Notes under the pieces: generated by a model
The model's database searches: none
What the model saw: the letters and a program-made list of their open reading frames with translations, nothing else
What the model was told of the DNA's origin: nothing
Program-made: the position numbers and the translations under genes
NCBI RefSeq assembly: GCF_016629525.1
Contig: NZ_AP024269.1
Coordinates: 1 to 64,000 of the forward strand
Direction of reading: 5' to 3'
Origin: Kaistia sp. 32K
Lineage (GTDB): Bacteria; Pseudomonadota; Alphaproteobacteria; Rhizobiales; Kaistiaceae
DNA: 64,000 nt
Shown: one piece after another, positions 54,076 to 61,680 of the stretch
Layout of the letters: the number at the start of each line of letters is the position of its first letter
How positions within the stretch are numbered: position 1 is the stretch's first letter

Positions 54076-54106
54076 TCATGATAGTTGTACAATACAACTA
54101 TCATGA
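54076..54106. promoter_or_regulatory. 31-bp perfect palindrome, MarR operator
   Basis: TCATGATAGTTGTA (54076-54089), CAA, TACAACTATCATGA (54093-54106): 14-bp perfect arms with a three-base centre, immediately upstream of the MarR-GNAT gene. The core TTGTACAATACAA type is common for MarR proteins. It probably mediates autorepression. Confidence 0.8.
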
Positions 54107-54300
54107 ATGCCTCTTGTCCAGAGGAACCTCGGACTGTGTAACGTTTCCATTCACCTCGGAAGCGCCGCCCGGCCTTCCTTCAGCCGCGGGATTGGAAAGA
54201 AGCGAAGGCATATGAAAGGCTTGTTGGAACGCGATGCCAATAGCCTCGCTCGAAAACCATGTCACGTTGCGCGAATGTCGCTTGACGCCTGCGGCGTGGC

Positions 54301-54316
54301 ATGTTGACGTTTACAT
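54301..54316. promoter_or_regulatory. candidate LacI-type operator before the lactonase operon
   Basis: ATGTTGACGTTTACAT, a near-palindrome centred on ACGT; its complement matches the site at 62814-62829 at 14 of 16 positions and shares its first ten bases with 62960-62975. It lies 120 bases before the lactonase start. The remainder of 54107-54435 shows no supported gene. Confidence 0.6.
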
Positions 54317-54435
54317 GAGGAAAGGGCGCGGGTGGAGGCGCCCTTGCGGCATTGAGGGATGCCGTGGACGGGAGGGAAGTGCGTGCGCAAGGACAGCGGA
54401 TCTATTGTCGTGGCTGTTTGGACGGGTGGCCTCTG

Positions 54436-55299
54436 ATGCCGCGCGCGCCGATCGTCGACACCCATCTGCATCTCTGGGATCCGAACAAGCTTCGCTATGC
54501 CTGGCTCGACGGCAATCCCGTGCTCGACCAGGCCTATGGGCTCGATCGCTATAATGCGGCGAGCGAGGGCCTCGGCGTCGAGGCCATGGTGTTCCTGCAG
54601 TGCGAGGTCGATCCCGCGCAGTATCAGGACGAGGCGGACTGGGTCGCCGAACTCGCCAAAATCGATCCGCGCATCAAGGGGCTGGTAGCCTGGGCGCCGC
54701 TGGAGAAGGGCCGCGCCGTCGCGCCCGAGCTCGAGCGCCTGGCCCGCCACGATATCCTGCGCGGCATCCGTCGCATCATCCAGTTCGAGCCCGATCTCGA
54801 TTTCTGCTTGCGGCCGGATTTCATCGAGGGCGTGCGCACGCTGGCCGATTTCGGCCTCTCCTTCGACATCTGCGTCGACCATCGCCACATGGCGAACGTG
54901 CTGAAATTCGCGGCCCAGATCCCGGAAGTGCCGATGATCCTCGATCATATCGGCAAGCCGGCGATATCAGATGGCGTGATGGAGCCGTGGCGGAGCCAGA
55001 TGCACCAGCTGGCCGAGTTGCCGCATGTCTCCTGCAAGATCTCCGGCGTTGCGACAGAGGCGGATCACGCCAACTGGACCGACGACGAGCTGAAGCGCTA
55101 CGTCGAGGTGGCGATTGACGCTTTCGGCTTCGACCGCGTGATGTTCGGCGGCGACTGGCCGGTGGCCGTGCAGGCGATCGAGTACCGCCGCTGGGTCGAG
55201 CTGCTCGACGGCGTCCTCGCCTCGGCCTCCGACGCCGAGCGCCAGAAATTCTGGCGCGATAACGCCGTCCGCTTCTACCGTCTGGAGGCGGCGCGATGA
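54436..55299 (+). CDS. amidohydrolase-family sugar lactonase (L-fucono/L-rhamnono-lactonase-like)
   Basis: TIM-barrel metal hydrolase of the COG3618 group, 287 residues from ATG 54436 (weak ribosome-binding site; a further in-frame ATG at 54352 adds a non-conserved extension). Metal-ligand motifs: VDTHLHLWDP (HxH), FDICVDHRHM, PMILDHIGKP and FGGDWPV (the last Asp). Members open 1,5-lactones of L-fucose, L-rhamnose or L-galactose. It is the first gene of the operon encoding a RhaTPQS-like importer, and an aldo/keto reductase of the matching kind lies at 61681-62712. Its stop overlaps the ATPase start by four bases. Confidence 0.86.
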   Translation: MPRAPIVDTHLHLWDPNKLRYAWLDGNPVLDQAYGLDRYNAASEGLGVEAMVFLQCEVDPAQYQDEADWVAELAKIDPRIKGLVAWAPLEKGRAVAPELERLARHDILRGIRRIIQFEPDLDFCLRPDFIEGVRTLADFGLSFDICVDHRHMANVLKFAAQIPEVPMILDHIGKPAISDGVMEPWRSQMHQLAELPHVSCKISGVATEADHANWTDDELKRYVEVAIDAFGFDRVMFGGDWPVAVQAIEYRRWVELLDGVLASASDAERQKFWRDNAVRFYRLEAAR

Positions 55300-56816
55300 C
55301 AGCGCCGCTTGTCTCGGCGCGCGGCATCTCGAAATCCTTCGGCGGCGTCGAGGTTCTTCGCAATGTCGATCTCGACCTGATGCCGGGCGAGGTGCATGCG
55401 CTGCTCGGCGAGAATGGCGCGGGCAAATCGACCTTCGCCAAGATCCTCGCCGGCGTGCACCGGCCGACGCGCGGCACGATCGAGCTCGGCGGCAAGGTCG
55501 TCGAGATCGGTTCGCCGATCGGCGCGCAGCGCCTCGGCATCACGCTGATCCATCAGGAGCCGATCTCGTTCCCGGACCTGTCGGTGGCGGAAAACCTCGT
55601 CATCGGCCAAGTTGGCGGCAAGCCGCTCGGTCGCGTCCGCTGGGCCGAACTCGCCCGGGAAGCCCGTCGCCTGATGGGCCTCCTGAACGTGCCGATCGAT
55701 GTCACCGCGCCGATGCGGGGCCTCTCGATCGCCGACCAGCAGATGGTCGAGATCGCCCGCGCGCTCGCCTCCGACAGCCGGCTGATCCTGATGGACGAGC
55801 CGACCGCAGCGCTGACGCCGAAGGAGGTCGAGACGCTGTTCACCATCGTCCGCCGCCTGCGCGACGAGGGCCGGACGATCATCTTCATCTCGCACAGGTT
55901 GGAAGAAGTGCGCGCCATCTGCGACCGCGTCACGATCTTCCGCGATGGCGACAAGATCGAGACGGCGGCGACCGCGAGCCTCTCCGATGCCGACATCATC
56001 CGCCGCATGATCGGCCGGCCGGTTGCCGATTATCTGCATCGCGGCACCAGTCATGTCGGTGACGTGGCCCTCTCCGTGCGTGCGCTGACGCTGCCGGGCC
56101 GGTTCGAGAACATCTCCTTCGACGTCCGCAAGGGCGAGATCGTCGGCCTCGGCGGCCTCGTTGGCGCCGGCCGCACCGATGTCGCCCGCGCCATCTTCGG
56201 CGTCGCGCCCGCCGCCTCCGGCACGATCGAGATCGACGGCAAGCCGGCCGAGATCCGCGAGCCGACCGACGCCATCGCGCACGGCATCGCCTTCGTCTCG
56301 GAGGATCGCGCAATCGCCGGCATCTTCCGCTCGCTCTCGGTCGAGACCAACATCACCGCCGCCGTGCCCAAGCAGATCGCGCCGAAGGGCATCATCCGCC
56401 GCGCCGTCGAGAAGCGGCTGGCGAAGGAATCGGTCGACAAGCTCTCGATCCGCCTCGCCACCGTACGCCAGCCGATCGGCGAGCTTTCGGGGGGCAACCA
56501 GCAGAAGGCGATCCTCGCCCGCTGGCTGCTGGCCGAGCCGGATATCCTGATCCTCGACGAGCCGACGCGCGGCATCGACATCGGCGTCAAGGCCGAGTTC
56601 TACGACCGGATCGGCGAACTCGCCGCCAGCGGCCGCGCCATCCTGCTGATTTCCTCCGAACTCCCCGAGTTGCTCGCCTTGTCCGATCGCATCCTCGTCA
56701 TGTCCGAAGGCAAGCTGACGGCCGACATCCCGCGCGCCGAGGCGAGCCAGGAGGCGATCATGCATGCCGCCGTGCCGCGCTCCGGCCGCCATACGGTTTC
56801 GGGAGCCGCGGCATGA
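55296..56816 (+). CDS. sugar ABC transporter ATPase (RbsA/RhaT-like)
   Basis: Double-domain ATPase, 506 residues. Domain 1: Walker A GENGAGKST (about 36), signature-like LSIADQQMVEIAR, Walker B LILMDEPTAALTP. Domain 2: degenerate Walker A GLVGAGRTDV, signature LSGGNQQKAI, ILDEPTRGIDIG. The start overlaps the lactonase stop and the end overlaps the permease start (both four bases), giving a tightly coupled operon. Best assigned to the L-rhamnose/L-fucose-type importer. Confidence 0.91.
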   Translation: MTAPLVSARGISKSFGGVEVLRNVDLDLMPGEVHALLGENGAGKSTFAKILAGVHRPTRGTIELGGKVVEIGSPIGAQRLGITLIHQEPISFPDLSVAENLVIGQVGGKPLGRVRWAELAREARRLMGLLNVPIDVTAPMRGLSIADQQMVEIARALASDSRLILMDEPTAALTPKEVETLFTIVRRLRDEGRTIIFISHRLEEVRAICDRVTIFRDGDKIETAATASLSDADIIRRMIGRPVADYLHRGTSHVGDVALSVRALTLPGRFENISFDVRKGEIVGLGGLVGAGRTDVARAIFGVAPAASGTIEIDGKPAEIREPTDAIAHGIAFVSEDRAIAGIFRSLSVETNITAAVPKQIAPKGIIRRAVEKRLAKESVDKLSIRLATVRQPIGELSGGNQQKAILARWLLAEPDILILDEPTRGIDIGVKAEFYDRIGELAASGRAILLISSELPELLALSDRILVMSEGKLTADIPRAEASQEAIMHAAVPRSGRHTVSGAAA

Positions 56817-57799
56817 ATTCGATCGCCCGCCTGTTCCGCGCCCGCGAGGCCGGTATCCTCGTCATGCTCGTGCTGTTCGTCGCCGTCGTCGGCTTGATCC
56901 AGCCGCGCTTCGTCTCCGTCGACACGCTCCGGATCGTGCTGCTCGCCGTGCCGCTGATCCTGGTCGCGGCGATGGGCCAGATGATGGTGCTGGTCTCGCG
57001 CAACGTCGACCTCTCGATCGGCTCGATCCTCGGCTTCTCGGCCATCGCCGCCGGCATGATCTTTCGCGATCATCCGGAGTGGCCGCTTTCTGTCGGCTTC
57101 GCCGTCGGCGTGCTGTCGGGCGCGGCACTCGGCTTCGTCAACGGCCTGGTCGTGACCGTGTTCAGGCTGCCGTCGATCATCGTGACGCTCGGCACGTTGA
57201 GCCTCTATCGCGGCCTGCTGTTCATCCTGTCCGGCTCGAAACAGATCGATCCGAACGATATTCCGGAACCCTTGATCCGCATGGCGCAGACCTCGCCGAT
57301 CGACATTCCGTGGATCGTCATCATTGCCTTTGCCGTCGCCTTCGCGACCTGGCTGTTCCTGACCTACACGCAGGTCGGCCGCCAGATCTACGCCATCGGC
57401 TCCAACCCGGCCGCCGCCCCGCTGCGCGGTATCCGCGTCATGCCGGTGACGATCCTGGTCTTCACCCTCTCCGGCGCGCTCGCCGGCTTGGCCGGTCTGA
57501 TTTATGCGGCGCGCTTCGGCTATGTGAACCCCGGCATTACCGGCGTCGGCTTCGAGTTCACCGTCATCGCGGCGGTGGTCATCGGCGGCGTCTCGATCAA
57601 TGGCGGCGTCGGGTCGGTGCTCGGCACGGTGCTCGGCGTGCTGCTGCTCGGCTCCGTGCAGGTGGCCCTGCCGATCCTCGGCGTCTCCGGCTTCTGGCAG
57701 AACGCCATCTATGGCGCGATCATCCTGATCGCCCTCGTCATCGACCGCACCGTCCGCCAGGGCGGATTGCGCGGCCTGCTCGCCCGAGGTGGCGCATGA
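56813..57799 (+). CDS. sugar ABC transporter permease (RhaP-like)
   Basis: RbsC-type inner-membrane permease, 328 residues, about eight to ten hydrophobic segments. MVLVSRNVDLSIGSILGFSA and FVNGLVVTVFRLPSIIVTLG, GTLSLYRGLLFILSG, and YAIGSNPAAAPLRGIRV are the hallmark segments of the family. Overlaps both neighbours by four bases. It forms a heterodimer with the next permease. Confidence 0.9.
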   Translation: MNSIARLFRAREAGILVMLVLFVAVVGLIQPRFVSVDTLRIVLLAVPLILVAAMGQMMVLVSRNVDLSIGSILGFSAIAAGMIFRDHPEWPLSVGFAVGVLSGAALGFVNGLVVTVFRLPSIIVTLGTLSLYRGLLFILSGSKQIDPNDIPEPLIRMAQTSPIDIPWIVIIAFAVAFATWLFLTYTQVGRQIYAIGSNPAAAPLRGIRVMPVTILVFTLSGALAGLAGLIYAARFGYVNPGITGVGFEFTVIAAVVIGGVSINGGVGSVLGTVLGVLLLGSVQVALPILGVSGFWQNAIYGAIILIALVIDRTVRQGGLRGLLARGGA

Positions 57800-58815
57800 A
57801 CTCCATCGACAAATCCCCTGTCGCTTCGACCACGCCGCGCATCGTCGTCCGCGAGGCGGCGGCGCCGCGGCCGCGCTGGCAGGTGCTGCTGATCCGACCG
57901 GAGACGGTGACGCTGCTGCTGCTCGTGCTGGCGACCATCGTTGCCAGCCATCTGTCGCCCTTCTTCGCCGATCTCGGCTTCATCCTGGAGAGCTCGACCT
58001 ATTACATCGAGTTCGCCATCGTCGCGCTGGTGCTGACGCTGGTCATCATCTCCGGCGAGATCGACCTGTCGCCGGCAGCCCAGATGGCGCTCTCCGCCTG
58101 CCTGTTCGGCACGGCCTTCAAGGCGGGACTGCCGATGCCAGTCGCCATGGGCGTCAGCCTGCTCGCCGGCCTCGTCATGGGCGCCTTCAACGGCTTCCTC
58201 GTCACCGTGCTGCGGCTGCCGTCGATCATCGTCACCATCGGCACGTTGATCCTCTATCGCGGCCTGGCGCAGGTGCTGGCCGGCGACAAGTCGATCGGCG
58301 GCTTTCCCGGCTGGTTCGTCGGCATCGACTACCGCATGGTCGGCATCGTGCCGGTGCCCGTGCTCGTCTTCGTCGCCGCCTCTCTCCTGCTCGGCCTGTT
58401 CCTCGGCATCACCATCTATGGCCGCCAGATCTACCAGATCGGCACCAGCGAGATCGCCGCCATCCATGCCGGCATCCGCGTCCGCCGCATCAAGATGGGC
58501 CTGTTCATCGCCTCGGGGATCACGAGCTCGATCGCCGGCCTGATGGTCGCCTCGCGGCTCGGCTCGGTGCGCTACGACCTCGCCTCCGGCGCCGAGCTCA
58601 CCATGGTGCTGATCGTCATGCTCGGCGGCACCTATATCTTCGGCGGCCGCGGCTCGATCCTCGGCACCTTCCTCGCCGCCTGGCTGCTCGTCATCATCGC
58701 CACCGGCATGACCGTCGCCAACATCGCCATCAACGCGCAGCTCACCGTCATGGGCCTGCTGCTCATCGTCTCGATCATCGCGACCAACGCGATCTATGCC
58801 CGCAGTCAGAGGTAG
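57796..58815 (+). CDS. sugar ABC transporter permease (RhaQ-like)
   Basis: RbsC-type permease, 339 residues from the ATG overlapping the previous stop. LTLVIISGEIDLSPAAQMAL, FLVTVLRLPSIIVTIGTLIL and QIGTSEIAAIHAGIRVRRIK correspond to segments of its partner, as expected for paralogous subunits. Its stop (58813-58815) adjoins two hairpins that precede the binding-protein gene. Confidence 0.9.
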   Translation: MNSIDKSPVASTTPRIVVREAAAPRPRWQVLLIRPETVTLLLLVLATIVASHLSPFFADLGFILESSTYYIEFAIVALVLTLVIISGEIDLSPAAQMALSACLFGTAFKAGLPMPVAMGVSLLAGLVMGAFNGFLVTVLRLPSIIVTIGTLILYRGLAQVLAGDKSIGGFPGWFVGIDYRMVGIVPVPVLVFVAASLLLGLFLGITIYGRQIYQIGTSEIAAIHAGIRVRRIKMGLFIASGITSSIAGLMVASRLGSVRYDLASGAELTMVLIVMLGGTYIFGGRGSILGTFLAAWLLVIIATGMTVANIAINAQLTVMGLLLIVSIIATNAIYARSQR

Positions 58816-58858
58816 CGTTTTCAAGCGAAGTGGACACCGGTTCGCGTGAAGAAAACGC
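58815..58858. repeat. rhizobial-type intergenic repeat with stem-loop
   Basis: GCGTTTTC (58815-58822) and GAAAACGC (58851-58858) pair, and inside them GCGAA (58825-58829) with TTCGC (58841-58845). The core TGGACACCGGTTCGCGTGAA matches a sequence I recall as widely repeated between genes in Rhizobiales; this recognition is from memory. Confidence 0.55.
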
Positions 58859-58873
58859 GACCAAACAAGGCGT

Positions 58874-58912
58874 TAGGCACTTCATCGTTCCTTGGGAGCG
58901 ATGAAGTGCCTA
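58874..58912 (+). other. long hairpin before the binding-protein gene
   Basis: TAGGCACTTCATCG (58874-58887), 11-base loop, CGATGAAGTGCCTA (58899-58912): perfect 14-bp arms, further closed by TTCC/GGAG pairing in the loop. It sits 34 bases before the binding-protein start and may shield its transcript 5' end or separate its expression from the permeases. Confidence 0.65.
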
Positions 58913-58946
58913 GCGGGATCCGTCTGTCAGCAACTGGGAGGAACTG

Positions 58947-59948
58947 ATGCTGAGAAGAAACCTGATGCTCGCCGCCGCCTTCGGCGCCGCGCTGTTCTCG
59001 GGTGCGGCCTATGCGGCCGATCCGGTCTCGATCGTCTACATCCCGAAGAACACGGGCAACCCGTACTTCGATTCGATCATCAAAGGCTTCGAGGACGGCT
59101 GTAAGAAGCTCGGCTGCGAGTTCACCACCGTTGCCCCGGCCTCGGCCGAAGCGACCTCGCAGATCCCGTTCGTCACCGCGCAGATCCAGCGCGGCGTCAA
59201 CGTCGTCGCCATCTCGCCGAACAGCCCCGACGCGCTCAACCAGGTGTTCGACCGCGCCCGCGCCAAGGGCACGCTGATCCTGTCGGTCAATTCCGACCTG
59301 CCCGGCAACGAGACGCATCGCGACGCGGCCATCCTGCCGGTCGACTTCACCAAGACCGGCCCGTCGCAGGTCGAGCTGCTCGGCAAGCAGATCGGCTATG
59401 AGGGCGAGATCGCCATCCTCTCGGCCACCACCGACGCGCCGGACCAGAACGTCTGGATCGCGGCGATGAAGGACAGCCTCGAGAAGGATCCGAAATACGC
59501 CAAGATGAAGCTGGTCACGATCGCCTATGGTGACGACGACCCGCAGAAGTCGACCACCGAGACGGAGGCCCTGCTCGCCAACTATCCGAACCTCAAGGGT
59601 ATCATCTCGCCGACGACGGTCGGCGTCGCGGCGGCCGCCCAGGTCGTCGAGACGGCGAAGAAGGCCGACCAGGTCAAGGTTGTCGGCCTCGGCACGCCGA
59701 ACCAGATGCGCCGCTTCATCGAGAACGGCACGGTCGAGGCGTTCCAGCTCTGGAGCCCCTACAATCAGGGCCTGCTCGCCGCCCATTTCGCGGTCGGCGT
59801 CAAGGACGGCTCGATCAAGAACGAAGCCGGCACGGTCTTCGAGGTCGAGGGTCTCGGCAAGGTCACGGTCGACGAGAACAGCGTGATCAAGACGCAGGCG
59901 GACCTGACGACCTTCGACAAGGCGAATATCGCCGACTTCAACTTCTGA
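58947..59948 (+). CDS. RhaS-like sugar-binding protein of the rhamnose/fucose-type importer
   Basis: Periplasmic type 1 binding protein, 333 residues, GGGAGGA before the ATG, signal peptide about 1-23 (YAADP). Features: SIVYIPKNTGNPYFDSIIKG, ISPNSPDALNQVF and the block DDPQKSTTETEALLANYPNL followed by GIISPTTVGVAAAAQVV, which I associate with the RhaS subfamily of rhizobial rhamnose importers. Here it is last in the operon (lactonase, ATPase, two permeases, receptor), preceded by two hairpins. L-rhamnose or L-fucose is the likely ligand. Confidence 0.89.
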   Translation: MLRRNLMLAAAFGAALFSGAAYAADPVSIVYIPKNTGNPYFDSIIKGFEDGCKKLGCEFTTVAPASAEATSQIPFVTAQIQRGVNVVAISPNSPDALNQVFDRARAKGTLILSVNSDLPGNETHRDAAILPVDFTKTGPSQVELLGKQIGYEGEIAILSATTDAPDQNVWIAAMKDSLEKDPKYAKMKLVTIAYGDDDPQKSTTETEALLANYPNLKGIISPTTVGVAAAAQVVETAKKADQVKVVGLGTPNQMRRFIENGTVEAFQLWSPYNQGLLAAHFAVGVKDGSIKNEAGTVFEVEGLGKVTVDENSVIKTQADLTTFDKANIADFNF

Positions 59949-59967
59949 TCCTTCGGGCCAGACATAT

Positions 59968-59999
59968 TGCCCGCGATGCGCTTCTGCCCGTCGCGGGCA
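59968..59999 (+). terminator. hairpin after the sugar importer operon
   Basis: TGCCCGCGA (59968-59976), 14-base loop, TCGCGGGCA (59991-59999), then TTATCATG. A GC-rich stem 20 bases after the binding-protein stop, with only a short T stretch; a plausible but imperfect terminator, also placed to separate the convergent HxlR gene. Confidence 0.5.
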
Positions 60000-60024
60000 T
60001 TATCATGAGCGCCGCCTGTCGAGG

Positions 60025-60435
60025 CTATTCACCCTTCGCCGGCGTCTCAGGCGCGAGTTTTTCGCGCGCCGCCGCCCAGACGAGGATCGCGTCGAGCGCG
60101 GGACAAAGCGCCTGGCCCCAGTCGGTCAGGCGGTACTCCACCTTGGGCGGCACCTGATGGTGGACGATGCGACGCACGACGCCGTCGCCTTCCAGCTGTC
60201 GCAGCTGCTGAATGAGCATCTTCTGCGAGATCGTCGGTATCGCGCGCTCCAGTTCGGAGAAGCGGTGCGGCTCGCCGTCGAAGAGATGGAAGAGGATCAC
60301 CAGCTTCCAGCGCCCTTCCAGAATGCCGAGCGTCGCCTCGACATCCGCCGCCGCCGTTTGCGGCGTATAGGGCGTGCCGTGGCTGTCGGACTTACTTTTT
60401 GGTTCGTACCTTACTTTTTCGTCGGTTCTTGTCAT
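60025..60435 (-). CDS. HxlR-family transcriptional regulator
   Basis: 136-residue winged-helix protein. HxlR core (about 30-122): TLGILEGRWKLVILFHLFDG, PHRFSELERAIPTISQKML, QQLRQLEGDGVVRR and a wing KVEYRLTDWGQALCPALD. The Cys found near the N-terminus of redox-sensing HxlR proteins is absent here. The first 20 residues are Lys/Ser-rich, and their coding sequence contains two direct CTTACTTTTT repeats. It is divergent to the SnoaL-like/SDR pair (60483-61594), which it likely controls. Confidence 0.88.
   Translation of the reverse strand: MTRTDEKVRYEPKSKSDSHGTPYTPQTAAADVEATLGILEGRWKLVILFHLFDGEPHRFSELERAIPTISQKMLIQQLRQLEGDGVVRRIVHHQVPPKVEYRLTDWGQALCPALDAILVWAAAREKLAPETPAKGE
60391..60419. promoter_or_regulatory. 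direct repeats CTTACTTTTT, candidate HxlR site
   Basis: Identical 10-base units at 60391-60400 and 60410-60419, spaced 19 bases, i.e. about two helical turns. They lie within the first codons of the HxlR gene, near the divergent promoters. An AT-rich direct repeat in otherwise GC-rich sequence suggests protein binding. Confidence 0.35.
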
Positions 60436-60482
60436 TTTGACAGCCTACTCGCATGTCTTGGCTCAACGCAATGGAGTGAGCC

Positions 60483-60818
60483 ATGAACGCCATGACGGAC
60501 AGACTTCCCGAACCCATCGCCGCCTATTATGCGGCCGAGAAGGCCGATGATTTCGAGGCGCTCGCGCTCTGTTTCGCCGTCGACGCGACGGTGCGGGACG
60601 AAGGCGCCGTCCGGACCGGCCGCGCCGCCATCGCGGCATGGAAGGCCGAAAACAAAGCCCGATATCGCTACGAGACCGAGGTAATCGACATCCGCGAACA
60701 GGATGGCGCCTATCTCGTCTCCACGCGGGTCAGCGGATCGTTTCCCAATTCGCCGGTTCTGCTGACGCAGCGGTTCGAGCTGGCCGATGGTGAAATCCGT
60801 TCGCTGGAGATTGCGTGA
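60483..60818 (+). CDS. SnoaL/NTF2-like small protein
   Basis: 111 residues of the NTF2-like cone fold: helix LPEPIAAYYAAEKADDFEAL, then strands CFAVDATVRDEGAVRTGRAA, KARYRYETEVIDIREQDGAY, and VSGSFPNSPVLLTQRFELAD. It is shared by many small enzymes and binding proteins (isomerases, cyclases, ligand carriers), and no catalytic residues can be identified. It overlaps the next SDR start by one base (TGATG), so the two are probably co-functional. The ATG follows GGAGTGAGCC. Confidence 0.82.
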   Translation: MNAMTDRLPEPIAAYYAAEKADDFEALALCFAVDATVRDEGAVRTGRAAIAAWKAENKARYRYETEVIDIREQDGAYLVSTRVSGSFPNSPVLLTQRFELADGEIRSLEIA

Positions 60819-61594
60819 TGGCCGGCGAGTTTCAGGGCAAGCGGGTCCTCGTGACGGGCGCCAGTCTCGGGATCGGCTGGGCCACGGCGCTCCGGTTCCG
60901 GGAAGGTGGCGCGACGGTTATCGGCGTGTCGCGACGGACCATCGAAACCTCGGACGACCAGCTCGCATCGATCTCGGCCGATCTCGCGACCCTCGAGGGC
61001 TGCGCCAGCGTCGCGGACGCCGTGCTGTCGCGATTGGGCGGGATCGACATCCTCGTCCACGCGCTCGGCGGATCTTCCGCGCCAGGAGGAGGCTTCGCCG
61101 CGCTGGACGAGAGCGAATGGGCGAGGGAGTTGAGCCTCAACCTGCTCTCCGCCGTCCGCCTCGACCGCGCGCTTCTGCCTTCCATGCTCGACCGGAGCTC
61201 CGGCGTCATCGTGCATGTGACGTCGATCCAGGCCCAGTCGCCGGTGTTCGAAGCGACGCTTGGATATGCCGCCGCCAAGGCGGCGCTTGCCAATTACAGC
61301 AAGGGGCTTTCCAAAGAGGTTAGCCCGAAGGGCGTCCGGGTCGTGCGGGTTTCGCCCGGCTGGACGGAAACGGAGGCGGCTGTCGCACTGGTCGAGCGCC
61401 TCGCGGACAAGGCGGGCACGGACTACGACACGGCCCGCGCCGACCTGATGAAGGCGATCGGCGGCATACCGATCGGCCGACCCAACACGCCACAGGACGT
61501 CGCCGAACTGATCGCCTTCGTCGCCTCGCCCCGCGCGGCCACGATCACGGGCACGGAATTGCGCATCGACGGCGGATCGCTGCCCGTCGTCTAG
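60818..61594 (+). CDS. short-chain dehydrogenase/reductase
   Basis: SDR, 258 residues from ATG 60818 (a GTG at 60815 is an alternative). Cofactor motif TGASLGIGWATALRF (about 13), ALGGSSAPGG in place of NNAG, catalytic Ser in VTSIQAQSPVFEA, then YAAAKAALANYSKGL, RVSPGWTET, and a C-terminal RIDGGSLPVV. It is co-translated with the SnoaL-like gene and probably under HxlR control; such trios often deal with aldehyde or quinone stress, but nothing here proves it. Confidence 0.87.
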   Translation: MAGEFQGKRVLVTGASLGIGWATALRFREGGATVIGVSRRTIETSDDQLASISADLATLEGCASVADAVLSRLGGIDILVHALGGSSAPGGGFAALDESEWARELSLNLLSAVRLDRALLPSMLDRSSGVIVHVTSIQAQSPVFEATLGYAAAKAALANYSKGLSKEVSPKGVRVVRVSPGWTETEAAVALVERLADKAGTDYDTARADLMKAIGGIPIGRPNTPQDVAELIAFVASPRAATITGTELRIDGGSLPVV

Positions 61595-61630
61595 GCGTCC
61601 GAAAGTCCGGCAAGTATTGCATCTCTTTGC

Positions 61631-61654
61631 CCCTCTCCCGCGTGCGGGAGAGGG
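61631..61654. repeat. CCCTCTCCCGC hairpin, family C copy 4
   Basis: CCCTCTCCCGC, loop GT, GCGGGAGAGGG: perfect 11-bp arms in the 86-base gap between the convergent SDR and aldo/keto reductase genes. Likely a shared terminator-like structure; same element as at 7244-7267. Confidence 0.75.
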
Positions 61655-61680
61655 TAGGGTGAGGGGCGAGCCCTGGCCGC

